Notes under the pieces: model-generated
What the model was told of the DNA's origin: nothing
The model's input: the letters and a program-made list of their open reading frames with translations, nothing else
Databases searched by the model: none
Position numbers and translations under genes: made by a program
From: Pseudomonadota bacterium
Lineage (GTDB): Bacteria > Pseudomonadota > Alphaproteobacteria > Rhizobiales > Xanthobacteraceae
Length of the DNA stretch: 64,000 bases
NCBI GenBank assembly: GCA_023386885.1
Contig: JAEWIX010000008.1
Coordinates: forward strand, 62,001-126,000
Direction: 5' to 3'
Part shown: positions 42,848 to 52,732 of the stretch, piece after piece
Numbering within the stretch: the first letter of the stretch is position 1
Layout of the letters: the number at the start of each line of letters is the position of its first letter

Positions 42848-45517
42848 ATGGATTTTCTCGCGCTGCTGATCGCCATCGCCGCCGTCATCTTCGCCCGCAA
42901 GGCGTTCACCCGCGCCAATGCTTTGCAAGCGCGCCTTGAGGCGCTCGAAGCCGCCGGCCGCGCAACGATCGTCACGCCGCCGCCTCTCGAACTTCCGCTG
43001 CAGCCGTCCGCGGAAGAACCTGAGGTCGCTGTTGAGTCGCCAATTCTCGAGGCGCCGCCGCCGCTTGCGCCCGAGGCAGTCGAGATTGCTCCGCCGCCCC
43101 TTCCGTCGTCAGTTTCCACCACATCGACTTCCGGCGCAGGTTTCGAAGAAAGTATCGGCACCCGCTGGATGGTGTGGGTCGGCGGTCTGACGCTGGCGCT
43201 CGGCGGCTTCTTCATGGTGCGCTACTCCATCGAGGAAGGTTTGCTGGGTCCCGGCGTGCGTGTATTGCTTGGTGGCCTTTTCGCAGCCGCACTGCTCGCC
43301 GCCGGCGAATGGACGCGCCGCCGCGACGATATGGCCGCCATCGCGCCGCTGCCGAGCGCCAACATCCCGGCCATCCTCACCGCCGCTGGAACCGCCGTCG
43401 CTTTCGCGACGGTTTATGCCGCCTACGCGCTGTACGATTTCCTCGTCCCGGCCACGGCTTTCGTTCTGCTCGGTCTGGTCGCATTGGCGACGCTTGCCGC
43501 CGCCCTGCTGCACGGTCCGGCATTGGCGGGATTAGGTGTCGTCGGCGCCTTCGCAACGCCGGTGCTGGTGTCGTCGGAGCGGCCCGACTTCTGGGCGCTG
43601 TACATCTATCTCGCCATCGTCACCGCCGCCGCGTTCGGGCTGGCGCGCATCCGCTTGTGGCGCTGGCTCGCGATCTCCACCACCGTCTTCGCGCTGTTGT
43701 GGACGATCCCGTGTCTCGACTGCGGCCCGTCGATGGTCGCGCCGCATGCGTTCCACGTCATTGCCGGCTTCGCACTCGCCGCGTTGCTCGTGGTCTGTGG
43801 ATTGCTGTTCGGCCCGCCCGCCGAACCGGGCAAAATCGAGCCGGTATCCTCCGGCGCACTGGCGGCTTACGTGCTCAGCGCGACGATGATCGTGCTCAAC
43901 AGCGATCACGCGATGTCGGCGATCACTATATTCGGCCTGCTCGTGGTCGCCACGCTGGCGATTGCCTGGCGCGCGCCGGCGGCCACCGCAGCCATAGCGG
44001 CCAACGCGGCGCTGGTCGCCATCGTGTTCCTCGAATGGGCGGTACGCGCCAATCCCGATATGCTGGTGCTGCCGGGCGGCGCGATGCCGGGCCTCGCGCC
44101 CAATGCCACCGATGAAGCTGTCTCCGCGCACCTGATCGCGGCGGCGATTTTCGCAACCGGATACGCCCTCGCGGGCTTTGCCGCACAGGGCCGTTCGATC
44201 AGCGCGCTCGTGCCGGTGGTCTGGGCCGCCTCGGCCGTGTTCACGCCGCTCGCATTGTTGATCGCACTTTATGCGCGCATCGCACATTTCGATCGCTCAG
44301 TTCCGTTCGCCGTCATCGCCGTGGTGCTGGCGGCGGTGTTCGGCTGGATGACCGAGATGCTGAGCCGGCGCGAACCTCGCCCCGGCCAAAGCATCGCGGC
44401 CGCGCTGTTTGCCACCGGCACGCTTGGCGCGCTGGCGCTGGCGCTCACCTTCGCGCTGGAGAAAGGCTGGCTGACCATCGCGCTGGCGCTGATGTCGGCG
44501 GGCACGGCATGGGTGGCGACCCAGCGGCCGATTCCGTTCCTGCGCTGGTTGGCTGCGATCCTCGCGGCCATCGTCGTCGCACGTATCGGCTATGAGCCTC
44601 GCATCGCCGGCGATGCGATCGGAAGCACCATCATCTTCAACTGGCTGCTGTGGGGCTACGGCGTTCCGGCGCTGTCGTTCTGGACCGCCGGCCATCTCCT
44701 GAGGAAGCGCGGCGACGACGTGCCGCTGCGCATGATCGAAGCCGCCGCGGTCCTGTTCACTGTCCTGCTGGCCTTCATGGAGATCCGCCACGCGGTCAAC
44801 GGCGGCAGGGTCTATGCCAACATCGCGGGCCTCACCGAAGTGGCGCTGCAAGTCTGCGTGGCCTTGGCAATGGCAATCGGGCTGGAACGCCTGCGCATCC
44901 GCTCCCGCAGCATCGTGCACGATGTCGCGGCGGTGTTGCTGACGATCTTCGCCGGTCTCGCCACGCTGTTCGGTTTATTGGGTCTCGACAATCCGATGAT
45001 CTGGCGCATCGACGTCGGCGGCGTGGTCATCAACCTCCTACTGCTGGGCTACGCGCTGCCGGCGGGACTGATGCTGACATTGTCCTATCTCGTGGCTGGA
45101 CACCGAGCCCGCTTCTACGGACATGCGCTTGCTGCTGGTGCACTGGTGCTGGCGCTCGCCTATATCACGATGGAAATCCGCCGCATCTATCACGGCCCGA
45201 TCATGAACCGCGGCATTGTCAGCGATGCCGAACAATACACTTATACGATCGCGTGGCTGGCGTTTGCCGTGGTCCTGCTCGCGGCCGGCGTTTTGCTCAA
45301 TTCGCAGCGCGCGCGGCTCGCTTCTGCAGTGGTGATCGCCCTCACCATTCTCAAGGCGTTCCTGATCGACATGTCGGAACTCACAGGCGTTTATCGCGCG
45401 CTGTCGTTCATGGTGCTGGGGTTGGTACTGGTCGCCATCGGCTGGCTGTATCAGCGCATCCTGTTCCGGACCGCGTCACAGCCGTCGGCGCAAGCAAATG
45501 CGCCGCCGGAGACGTAA
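42848..45517 (+). CDS. DUF2339 polytopic membrane protein
   Basis: An 889-residue integral membrane protein. The N-terminus has one helix (MDFLALLIAIAAVIFAR) followed by a Pro/Glu-rich linker (PPPLELPLQPSAEEPEV), then GTRWMVWVGGLTLALGGFFM, the start of the DUF2339 domain, and over 20 hydrophobic segments. DUF2339 proteins are found in many Gram-negatives; the function is unknown. No catalytic motif stands out. It ends with a polar tail (TASQPSAQANAPPET). It is 165 bases after the phosphatase gene and convergent with the next. Confidence 0.92.
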   Translation: MDFLALLIAIAAVIFARKAFTRANALQARLEALEAAGRATIVTPPPLELPLQPSAEEPEVAVESPILEAPPPLAPEAVEIAPPPLPSSVSTTSTSGAGFEESIGTRWMVWVGGLTLALGGFFMVRYSIEEGLLGPGVRVLLGGLFAAALLAAGEWTRRRDDMAAIAPLPSANIPAILTAAGTAVAFATVYAAYALYDFLVPATAFVLLGLVALATLAAALLHGPALAGLGVVGAFATPVLVSSERPDFWALYIYLAIVTAAAFGLARIRLWRWLAISTTVFALLWTIPCLDCGPSMVAPHAFHVIAGFALAALLVVCGLLFGPPAEPGKIEPVSSGALAAYVLSATMIVLNSDHAMSAITIFGLLVVATLAIAWRAPAATAAIAANAALVAIVFLEWAVRANPDMLVLPGGAMPGLAPNATDEAVSAHLIAAAIFATGYALAGFAAQGRSISALVPVVWAASAVFTPLALLIALYARIAHFDRSVPFAVIAVVLAAVFGWMTEMLSRREPRPGQSIAAALFATGTLGALALALTFALEKGWLTIALALMSAGTAWVATQRPIPFLRWLAAILAAIVVARIGYEPRIAGDAIGSTIIFNWLLWGYGVPALSFWTAGHLLRKRGDDVPLRMIEAAAVLFTVLLAFMEIRHAVNGGRVYANIAGLTEVALQVCVALAMAIGLERLRIRSRSIVHDVAAVLLTIFAGLATLFGLLGLDNPMIWRIDVGGVVINLLLLGYALPAGLMLTLSYLVAGHRARFYGHALAAGALVLALAYITMEIRRIYHGPIMNRGIVSDAEQYTYTIAWLAFAVVLLAAGVLLNSQRARLASAVVIALTILKAFLIDMSELTGVYRALSFMVLGLVLVAIGWLYQRILFRTASQPSAQANAPPET

Positions 45518-45545
45518 CGGACATTCGCGCGGGAAAAGGAGCCGA

Positions 45546-46136
45546 TCAGTCGGTGGAGCGGCGCAGTTCCGAGACGGCCTCGGTCTGCACCGGCGCGATC
45601 TTGGATCTTTCGACCCGTGGCGTTTCCACGCGCGCGACGACTTCGCCCGATGCGGCGTCCGCCGATCTCACATGGCGCGGATGCAGCGAGCGCGGTCCCT
45701 TACCGGAAATGGAGCGCGCCATCAGGATATGGCCCGCGCCCTTGTGGCGGAAATCGCAATAGGCAAAGCCCATGCCCGACACCGCGCCGCGGAAGCTGCG
45801 GTCGTCGCGCTTGTCGAGATTGAAACAGGGTGAGAACGGCAGTCCCTTGATCGAGGCGCAGACCGACTCGCCGCGCGTCTGCAAGGTATTGCTGGGAAGC
45901 CGCATATAGCGCGTGGGGCCGGAGCCGCTGAACTGCACCGATCCTGCCGCCGAACCGTCGTCGAACACGCGGCCGGCGCCGCGCGTGCCGTCGAAACATG
46001 TGAAGGAGAAAATCTTGCCGATAACGAACTTGCGCGCCTCGGTGGCATTCATTTCGCCGGCCAAGACCGGCGAAATCACGGCTGGCGCGATCAACGCGCC
46101 GACGGTCAAGGCACCCAACACAAAACGCGCAAGCAT
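45546..46136 (-). CDS. secreted hypothetical protein
   Basis: A 196-residue protein with a signal peptide (MLARFVLGALTVGALIAPAVISPVLAG). The mature part has a regular set of Cys (FTCFDG, GESVCAS, SPCFNL, AYCDF), four in all, suggesting two disulphides in the periplasm, then an Arg/Glu-rich tail from HPRHVRSAD. No named family is recognised; the arrangement resembles small Bradyrhizobiaceae secreted proteins. Start 46136 rather than 46148 is chosen because the hydrophobic leader begins there. Confidence 0.75.
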   Translation of the reverse strand: MLARFVLGALTVGALIAPAVISPVLAGEMNATEARKFVIGKIFSFTCFDGTRGAGRVFDDGSAAGSVQFSGSGPTRYMRLPSNTLQTRGESVCASIKGLPFSPCFNLDKRDDRSFRGAVSGMGFAYCDFRHKGAGHILMARSISGKGPRSLHPRHVRSADAASGEVVARVETPRVERSKIAPVQTEAVSELRRSTD

Positions 46137-46256
46137 GCTGAACTCCACACAACTGAGCGCAGGACAGACGACGCCACCGCGCCCCCTTTACCCGCTGCTT
46201 ACCATACTAACCGTGGCAACAATGGAGCAGCTTGGTTGGTAAAGTCTGAACGAAGC

Positions 46257-47243
46257 TCAGGAAATCTTTACCACGATGCGGCCCCGTACCTGCCCACCGA
46301 GAATCCGCGGGCCCGCTGCAATCACCTCGTCCAGATTGATTTCGTGAGTGATTTCAGCAAGTTTCGCTCGATCCAAATCGCTCGCCAGACGCGTCCAGGC
46401 TTGTTTGCGAAGCTCCAGCGGGCACATCACCGAATCGATGCCGAGAAGACACACCCCGCGCAAAATGAACGGGGCGACCGACGATGGCAGGTCCATGCCG
46501 GCGGCAAGACCGCATGCGGCGATGGCGCCACGGTACTTCGTCATCGACAGCAGATTCGCCAGCGTGGTCGAGCCGACGCTGTCGACGCCGCCCGCCCAGC
46601 GCTCCTTGGCCAGCGGTTTGGCCGGACCGGAGAGTTCGTTGCGGTCGATGATTTCGCTCGCGCCGAGGCCACGCAAGTAGTCCGCCTCGGAGGCGCGGCC
46701 GGTGGAGGCGATGACCTGATAGCCGAGCTTCGACAGCACCGCGATGGCCACAGAGCCGACGCCCCCGGCAGCACCGGTCACCACCACGGGGCCGTCCGCC
46801 GGCCTCAAGCCGTGCTTCTCGAGCGCCAGCACCGAGAGCATTGCCGTGTAGCCTGCGGTGCCGATGGCCATGGCGTCGCGCGCCGACATGCCGTCCGGCA
46901 GCCGCACCAGCCAGTCACCCTTGACGCGCGCCTTCTCGGCATAGGAACCAAGATGCGTCTCACCCATGCCCCAGCCGTTGCAGACCACCTTGTCGCCGGC
47001 CTTCCAGGCCGGACGCGAGGACTGTTCGACGGTGCCGGCAAAATCGATCCCGGCGATCATGGGAAAGCGCCGCACCACTGGCGCCTTGCCGGTGAGTGCC
47101 AGACCGTCCTTGTAATTCAGGGTCGACCATTCGACGCGAACGGTGACATCGCCGTCCATCAACTCCGCTTCGTCGAACTGGGTCAGCGCCGCCGTGGTGC
47201 CCTTCTCCGCCTTGTCGATACGCACCGCCTTGAATGTGCCCAC
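46257..47243 (-). CDS. AcuI/YhdH-type acrylyl-CoA (quinone) reductase
   Basis: A 328-residue zinc-free medium-chain reductase. The N-terminus reads MGTFKAVRIDKAEKG, then STLNYKDGLALTGK, MIAGIDFAGTVEQSS and NGWGMGETHLGSYAEKARV, all YhdH/AcuI blocks; VVVTGAAGGVGSVAIAVLS is the NADPH Rossmann motif. AcuI reduces acrylyl-CoA to propionyl-CoA, protecting from the toxic intermediate. GTG 47243 with AGGGG upstream is preferred; GTG 47264 would add seven residues. Confidence 0.9.
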   Translation of the reverse strand: MGTFKAVRIDKAEKGTTAALTQFDEAELMDGDVTVRVEWSTLNYKDGLALTGKAPVVRRFPMIAGIDFAGTVEQSSRPAWKAGDKVVCNGWGMGETHLGSYAEKARVKGDWLVRLPDGMSARDAMAIGTAGYTAMLSVLALEKHGLRPADGPVVVTGAAGGVGSVAIAVLSKLGYQVIASTGRASEADYLRGLGASEIIDRNELSGPAKPLAKERWAGGVDSVGSTTLANLLSMTKYRGAIAACGLAAGMDLPSSVAPFILRGVCLLGIDSVMCPLELRKQAWTRLASDLDRAKLAEITHEINLDEVIAAGPRILGGQVRGRIVVKIS

Positions 47244-47394
47244 GCCGAATACCCCTGTCACCACCGCCGAAAACGGAATGTCGAATGAATGGCGCCATAC
47301 GGCGCCGACGATGCGCCGAATTTATCCAATGCCGTGTGGTCCGGCAACCTTCGAGGACTGCTGGATCAGAGGATCGGAGCGGCTGGATTTCGGC

Positions 47395-48783
47395 TTAGTC
47401 CTTGATCGCGGCAAGCTTCGCCGAAATTTCGGCGGTCGAGGCAGGCGTGCCCCAGCTTGGTGCGTCGCTGCCGTCGCCCCATTTGCGCGGACGGTAGAAC
47501 GTATGGACGCCGGTGCGATACATCTTGCGCATCTCACGTACCCACGACGGATGCACCCAATAGGCGTGATAGTGCGTCGACTTCGCAACCTCCGGCAACC
47601 AGAGCTGGCCGTCGAGCGTTGCTTTCGCGATCTTGCGCGCGCGCTCCCACATATCGGGTTCGCGCACCACGTCAGGGATACCATCGCAGGCGAAGGTGAA
47701 CTGGCATGCCAGCCGCCGATGAGCGTTCTGATAGACGACGCCGCAAACGGTGGTCGGATAGAAGCCGGAGAACACCCGGTTCATGACCACCTGCGCCACC
47801 GCAATCTGGCCGCGCACCGCCTCGCCTCGCGCTTCGAAATAGACCGCCTCCGCGAGGCACTTCTCCTGCTTCGCGCGCGCCTTGCCTTCGAGGCCGAGAC
47901 GCTCGGCAGGCGTTTTAGGATGCGCCTTGTGGGCGCTGTTGACCTCACCCTTGCCGGCCACGCTTTCACCAGCGTGCGGCGCGGCAACGGCAACGCTCGG
48001 TGCAGCCGCCTTCAGATCGGGATCGGGCGCACCCGGACGCAGCACCATTGGCGCCTCGCCCGGTTGCCAGCTTTGCAACTTCTCACCGGCGACACCCAGC
48101 GAGTTGCTGCCAAAATAGAGGCTCGCGGTCTGCACCTTGAAGGGATCAGGCGACGGCGTCACTGCCGGCAGAGCATCGTGATGCACCGCCGGTCCCTTAT
48201 CGTCGAACGGCCGAACATCGACCGCCGAAGCGGCATTGTATTGCGCCAGCGGCGGCGCGCTGAGCGCCTCGGCGAGTTCCGGATCGAGTGGGACTTGCGG
48301 GGCGGCAGCGGTTTTCTCGCGCGCTGGCGGCGCAACGAAGCGCGACGGTTCCTGCTCGGGTGCAACGGTCTCCGGCATTTCGGCCGGCGGTGCGACGATG
48401 GCAAGCCGATCGCCCTTCAGGGTGCGATCGACGCGTGGAAAATCGCTCGACTGATAGCGACGCGGCGGCGTGAGCAACGGATTGCGGGTGCCCGCACCAT
48501 CGATATTGTTGCCCTGGCGTTCGAAACTCGCGAGCAACGCCGCAGCGGTGCGCGGCAATGAGGTGCCGATTGGACGACCGAAACTGAAGGTTGCAACCTG
48601 GATGGTGTTTGCGCTCGGCGAGAACACCCGTTCCTGCCAACGTTCAGCCACGCCCGGCTGGCGTGCCAGCAGCGAGGCAATGTCCTGGTATCCGGCTTCC
48701 TTCGGAAACAGTGCGAAGACGCCAAGACCGAGGCCGAAGAGCGCCAACCGTGCGCCCTTCGGCCCGTTACGCATGACAAACAT
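47395..48783 (-). CDS. SleB-type cell wall hydrolase
   Basis: A 462-residue exported protein. The N-terminus (MFVMRNGPKGARLALFGLGL) forms a membrane-anchor or signal helix. A long Pro/Ala-rich linker follows to about residue 305. The C-terminal 130 residues are the Hydrolase_2/SleB domain: CLAEAVYFEARGEAVRGQIAV, with the catalytic Glu of EARGE, VMNRVFSGFYPTTVCGVVYQN and CQFTFACDGIPD. SleB homologues cleave peptidoglycan as lytic transglycosylases. Start 48783 has GTGAGCG upstream; a GTG at 48795 is an alternative. Confidence 0.88.
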   Translation of the reverse strand: MFVMRNGPKGARLALFGLGLGVFALFPKEAGYQDIASLLARQPGVAERWQERVFSPSANTIQVATFSFGRPIGTSLPRTAAALLASFERQGNNIDGAGTRNPLLTPPRRYQSSDFPRVDRTLKGDRLAIVAPPAEMPETVAPEQEPSRFVAPPAREKTAAAPQVPLDPELAEALSAPPLAQYNAASAVDVRPFDDKGPAVHHDALPAVTPSPDPFKVQTASLYFGSNSLGVAGEKLQSWQPGEAPMVLRPGAPDPDLKAAAPSVAVAAPHAGESVAGKGEVNSAHKAHPKTPAERLGLEGKARAKQEKCLAEAVYFEARGEAVRGQIAVAQVVMNRVFSGFYPTTVCGVVYQNAHRRLACQFTFACDGIPDVVREPDMWERARKIAKATLDGQLWLPEVAKSTHYHAYWVHPSWVREMRKMYRTGVHTFYRPRKWGDGSDAPSWGTPASTAEISAKLAAIKD

Positions 48784-49029
48784 CGATACGCTCACGCAAC
48801 GCTACACATACGCACACACGGGATCGACGCGCATCTTCGATGCAATTCGATCCTTGTCGTTAGTAGCCCATTAAAGTTGCGGGGGAGTTAATCGACGATG
48901 CGCGCAAGTCACATGCAAGCAGGTTGTTGTTGCGGCGCAGGGCTTTCTCTTCGCGTAGTGAATCGCACGTGAGCAGGAAAGGTAAACATCCGGTCAATGG
49001 AGATGGTGAAGGAACGATTGCAGTTCGAA

Positions 49030-49107
49030 CGTCCTTGCCGGGCTTGACCCAGCAATCCATCTTCTCGAAAGGACGATGGATGCCCGGATCAAGTCCGGGC
49101 ATGACGG
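49030..49107. repeat. palindromic repeat (TTGCCGGG...CCCGG family)
   Basis: CGTCCTTGCCGGGCTTGACCCAGCAATCCAT then GATGGATGCCCGGATCAAGTCCGGGCATGACG. Same structure as 29263-29339, with a mismatch (CCAG for CCGG) in the left arm. Confidence 0.78.
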
Positions 49108-49141
49108 AAGGACACTCGTTGCAATCATGAAAACGAAAACA

Positions 49142-49168
49142 AAATGCCCGGAGCAACTCCGGGCATTT
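49142..49168 (-). terminator. Rho-independent terminator after ppdK
   Basis: Read on the minus strand: AAATGCCCGGA-GTTGC-TCCGGGCATTTTGTTTTC. An 11-bp stem and T-rich tail, 27 bases after the ppdK stop. A clean intrinsic terminator. Confidence 0.85.
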
Positions 49169-49194
49169 CACTTCATCCGATAGGCGTGGCCGGG

Positions 49195-52188
49195 TTATGC
49201 CTGGCTGGCGATTTCCTTGCCGAGTGCTGCCTGCGCCGCCGCGAGACGCGCGATCGGCACGCGATACGGCGAGCACGACACGTAGTTCAATCCGATGCGG
49301 TGACAGAAATTCACCGAAGCCGGATCACCGCCATGCTCACCGCAGATTCCCATCTTGAGATCGCGACGCGTGGCACGACCACGCTCCACCGCGATCTTCA
49401 CCAACTCGCCCACACCCTCGCGATCGACCGAGACAAACGGATCGATTTCGAGAATGCCGCGCGCGGTGTAGGTGCCGAGGAAACTCGCGGCGTCGTCGCG
49501 GCTGATACCGAACGTCGTCTGCGTCAGATCGTTGGTGCCGAACGAGAAGAACTCCGCCGCCTGCGCGATCTCGCCCGCCTTGAGACAGGCGCGCGGCAAC
49601 TCGATCATGGTGCCGACCTGATACTTCAGCGTCACGCCCGTTTCGCGCGACACCGCCTGCGCCGTGGCATCGATGCGCGCCTTGACCAGATCGAACTCGG
49701 CCTTGGTCGCGATCAGCGGCACCATCACTTCGGGATTAATCGCCTTGCCGGTGCGCTTGCCGGCCTCGACCGCCGCCTCGAAGATGGCGCGTGCCTGCAT
49801 CTCGGCGATCTCCGGATAGGCGATCGCAAGGCGGCAACCACGGAAGCCGAGCATCGGATTGAACTCGGCCAACTCACGCGCACGATCCGCCAGACGACGC
49901 GGATCGGTGTTCATCGCGCGCGCCACTTCCTCGATCTCGGCCTGGGTGTGCGGCAGGAACTCGTGCAGCGGCGGATCGAGCAACCGGATCGTCACCGGCA
50001 GATCCTTCATGATCTCGAACAGTTCGACGAAGTCGGCGCGCTGCATCGGCAGCAGCTTCGACAGCGCCGAACGGCGCGACTGCTCGTCCTCCGCGAGGAT
50101 CATTTCGCGCACGGTGCGGATGCGCGTCTCCTCAAAGAACATATGCTCGGTCCGGCAAAGCCCGATGCCTTCCGCGCCGAACCGGATCGCGGTGCGCGCA
50201 TCCGGCGGCGTGTCGGCGTTGACGCGCACGCCGAGCTTGCGGACCTGATCGGCCCAGCCCATCAGCGTGCCGAACTCACCGGACAATTCCGGCTCGATCA
50301 TCGGCATGCGGCCTGACAGCACCTGCCCGAGCGAACCGTCGATGGTGATCACATCGCCAGCGTTGAACACGCGATCGCCAATCGACATGGTGCCGCGTCC
50401 GTAATCGACGCGGATCGTGCCGCAACCGGAGACGCAGGGCTTGCCCATGCCGCGCGCAACCACCGCCGCGTGGGAGGTCATGCCGCCGCGCGTGGTGAGA
50501 ATGCCCTCGGCGGCGTGCATGCCGTGAATGTCTTCCGGGCTGGTCTCGACGCGAACCAGAATGACCTTGCGGCCATCGGCCTGCAGCTTGGTGGCTTCAT
50601 CCGACGAGAACACGATCTCGCCCGCCGCCGCGCCGGGCGAGGCCGGCAGGCCGGTGGCGATCACATCGCGCTTGGCGTTGGGATCGATGGTCGGATGCAG
50701 CAACTGATCGAGCGAAGCGGGATCGATGCGCGACACAGCGTCATTGCGCGAAATCAGGCCTTCGTTGGCGAGTTCGACGGCAATGCGCAGCGCCGCTTTC
50801 GCGGTACGCTTGCCGTTGCGGGTCTGCAGCATCCAGAGCTTACCGTCCTCGACGGTGAACTCCATGTCCTGCATGTCGCGATAGTGCTTTTCCAGCAGCG
50901 TGTAGATGCGCTTCAATTCCTTGAACGCATCCGGCATCGCGTTCTCCATCGACGGCTTGTCGGAGCCGGATTCGATGCGCGCTTCCTCCGTGATGTCCTG
51001 CGGCGTACGAATACCCGCGACAACGTCTTCGCCCTGCGCGTTGATCAGGAACTCACCGTAGAGCTTGCTCTCGCCGGTGGACGGATTGCGCGTGAACGCG
51101 ACGCCGGTGGCCGACGTCTCGCCCATGTTGCCGAACACCATGGCCTGCACGTTGACAGCCGTGCCCCACGACTCGGGAATGTCGTGCAGCTTGCGATAGG
51201 TCACAGCGCGCGCGTTCATCCATGATGAGAACACCGCGCCGATGGCGCCCCACAACTGCGCATGCGGATCCTGCGGGAAGTCACTGCCGGTTTCCTCGGC
51301 GACGGCCTGCTTGTACTGGCCGACCAGTTCGACCCACTCGTCGCCGGTGACGTCGGTGTCGAGCGTGTAGCCCTTGCTGTCCTTGAAGGTATCGAGAATT
51401 TCCTCGAAGTGATGATGTTCGAGGCCGAGCACCACGTCGGAATACATGGTGATGAAGCGACGATAGCTGTCATAAGCAAAGCGCCGATCACCCGACAATG
51501 CTGCGAGCGACTCCACCGTCTCGTCGTTCAAGCCGAGATTAAGAACGGTGTCCATCATGCCCGGCATCGAGGCACGCGCGCCCGAGCGCACGGATACCAG
51601 CAGCGGATTCCTGGTGTCGCCGAACCCTTTGCCGGTGAGCTTGCCGACATAGGCCAGCGCTTGATCGACCTGCGTCTTCAGTTCCTTCGGATAGCTTTTG
51701 TCGTGCGCGTAAAAGTACGTGCATACCGAAGTCGGAATCGTGAAGCCCGGAGGCACCGGCAGGCCGAGATTGGCCATCTCCGCGAGGTTGGCGCCCTTGC
51801 CGCCGAGCAGGTCGCGCAGGCCGGAGCGGCCTTCGGCCTTGCCGTCACCGAAGGTATAGACCCACTTGCCGGCCTTCGGAGCAGCAGCGGCTTTGGGAGC
51901 GGCAGCCTTGGGGGTTGAGACGGCTTTAGGGGTCTTTGCAACGGGTTTGCTCGCCTTCGCAACAACGGCCTTTCGCGCGGCCGGTTTCGGCGCTGGCTTG
52001 GTTGCAGACTTCACCGCGGACTTGGCTTTGAAGGCAGATTTTTTCGCCGGCTTGCCGCGCGTAGCAGCCACCGGCTTTGCCTTCTTGGTGAGCTTCTTCG
52101 ACTTCGCTCGAGCCTTTGAAGCGGATGAGGATTTGGAGTTCTTGGATTGGGACTTTTTCGATGGGGACTTGGATGCAGCTTTGGCCAT
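49195..52188 (-). CDS. ppdK: pyruvate, phosphate dikinase with lysine-rich N-terminal extension
   Basis: Interconverts pyruvate + ATP + Pi and PEP + AMP + PPi. From residue 108 (KWVYTFGDGKAEG) on the protein is a full PPDK: nucleotide domain LLGGKGANLAEMANLGLPVP, phospho-His loop TTRGGMTSHAAVVARGMGKP, and PEP domain FGTNDLTQTTFGISRDDA and GICGEHGGDP. Before it sit 107 residues with 29 Lys and no Asp or Glu, rich in Ala, Ser and Pro. No ATG, GTG or TTG lies between residue 62 and the fold, so at least that tail part must be translated. Total 997 against the usual 880-890. The start has GGAAG close upstream. It is a single transcript with its own terminator, beside glyS in the Bradyrhizobiaceae layout. 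Confidence 0.96.
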   Translation of the reverse strand: MAKAASKSPSKKSQSKNSKSSSASKARAKSKKLTKKAKPVAATRGKPAKKSAFKAKSAVKSATKPAPKPAARKAVVAKASKPVAKTPKAVSTPKAAAPKAAAAPKAGKWVYTFGDGKAEGRSGLRDLLGGKGANLAEMANLGLPVPPGFTIPTSVCTYFYAHDKSYPKELKTQVDQALAYVGKLTGKGFGDTRNPLLVSVRSGARASMPGMMDTVLNLGLNDETVESLAALSGDRRFAYDSYRRFITMYSDVVLGLEHHHFEEILDTFKDSKGYTLDTDVTGDEWVELVGQYKQAVAEETGSDFPQDPHAQLWGAIGAVFSSWMNARAVTYRKLHDIPESWGTAVNVQAMVFGNMGETSATGVAFTRNPSTGESKLYGEFLINAQGEDVVAGIRTPQDITEEARIESGSDKPSMENAMPDAFKELKRIYTLLEKHYRDMQDMEFTVEDGKLWMLQTRNGKRTAKAALRIAVELANEGLISRNDAVSRIDPASLDQLLHPTIDPNAKRDVIATGLPASPGAAAGEIVFSSDEATKLQADGRKVILVRVETSPEDIHGMHAAEGILTTRGGMTSHAAVVARGMGKPCVSGCGTIRVDYGRGTMSIGDRVFNAGDVITIDGSLGQVLSGRMPMIEPELSGEFGTLMGWADQVRKLGVRVNADTPPDARTAIRFGAEGIGLCRTEHMFFEETRIRTVREMILAEDEQSRRSALSKLLPMQRADFVELFEIMKDLPVTIRLLDPPLHEFLPHTQAEIEEVARAMNTDPRRLADRARELAEFNPMLGFRGCRLAIAYPEIAEMQARAIFEAAVEAGKRTGKAINPEVMVPLIATKAEFDLVKARIDATAQAVSRETGVTLKYQVGTMIELPRACLKAGEIAQAAEFFSFGTNDLTQTTFGISRDDAASFLGTYTARGILEIDPFVSVDREGVGELVKIAVERGRATRRDLKMGICGEHGGDPASVNFCHRIGLNYVSCSPYRVPIARLAAAQAALGKEIASQA

Positions 52189-52348
52189 GGCTTCCAAACG
52201 TCATAAGGAGGGGAAATATTGCCCGCCTTACACCACGTTTTGCCGGACTCGCGCAAGCCGCGAGGCCTTCAACCAAGCCGAGATCCTGGATTGAGCACCG
52301 CTATTTCGCGCGCGTGCCTGCGGCCTCAGGGTGCGCCGCGTCGGTCCG

Positions 52349-52504
52349 CTAGAAATGGAACATCCGCAGCACACCGAGCCCGACCAAACCCACAAAAATC
52401 AAATAGATCGCGACGATGAAGTTCAACAAACGCGGCATCAGCAGAATCAAAATACCGGCGACCAGCGCAACGATCGCTGGCAAATGGGCACTGGTAATAG
52501 TCAT
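52349..52504 (-). CDS. DUF3096 small membrane protein
   Basis: A 51-residue protein found by translating the minus strand. It is almost entirely hydrophobic: LPAIVALVAGILILLMPRLL and NFIVAIYLIFVGLVGLGVL make two membrane helices with a short MPRLLNF hinge, the pattern of DUF3096. GGGAG lies eight bases before the ATG. Function unknown; such proteins are common beside envelope genes. It sits between ppdK and the DUF1236 gene. Confidence 0.88.
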   Translation of the reverse strand: MTITSAHLPAIVALVAGILILLMPRLLNFIVAIYLIFVGLVGLGVLRMFHF

Positions 52505-52732
52505 GGATTTTCGCTCCCGGCAGCCGTGAAAACCTCTTCACGAATCGTATCCATTTCTATCATCGCCGTGAGCGCGGTGATAGCGGCCGCGACTGTCCGA
52601 AAAGCTCCACCGAATGACCCCGACGATGCCGCATTTGGCCGGAACGCACGATGCCGCACGGCATTGTCCGCACTGGCATGGCGCGCGTCCGGCGTCGCCA
52701 TCGCCGATACAATGCGAATTCAGGAGATTTCC

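Larger units (their letters stand above)
48784..49194. other. intergenic region with repeat and terminator
   Basis: 411 bases between the SleB gene start and the ppdK stop. The left part (48784-49025) must hold the sleB-like promoter on the minus strand; TTAGTAGCCCATTAAAG is AT-rich and a possible promoter zone. The right part contains the palindromic repeat at 49030-49107 and the ppdK terminator at 49142-49168. No gene is seen. Confidence 0.5.
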
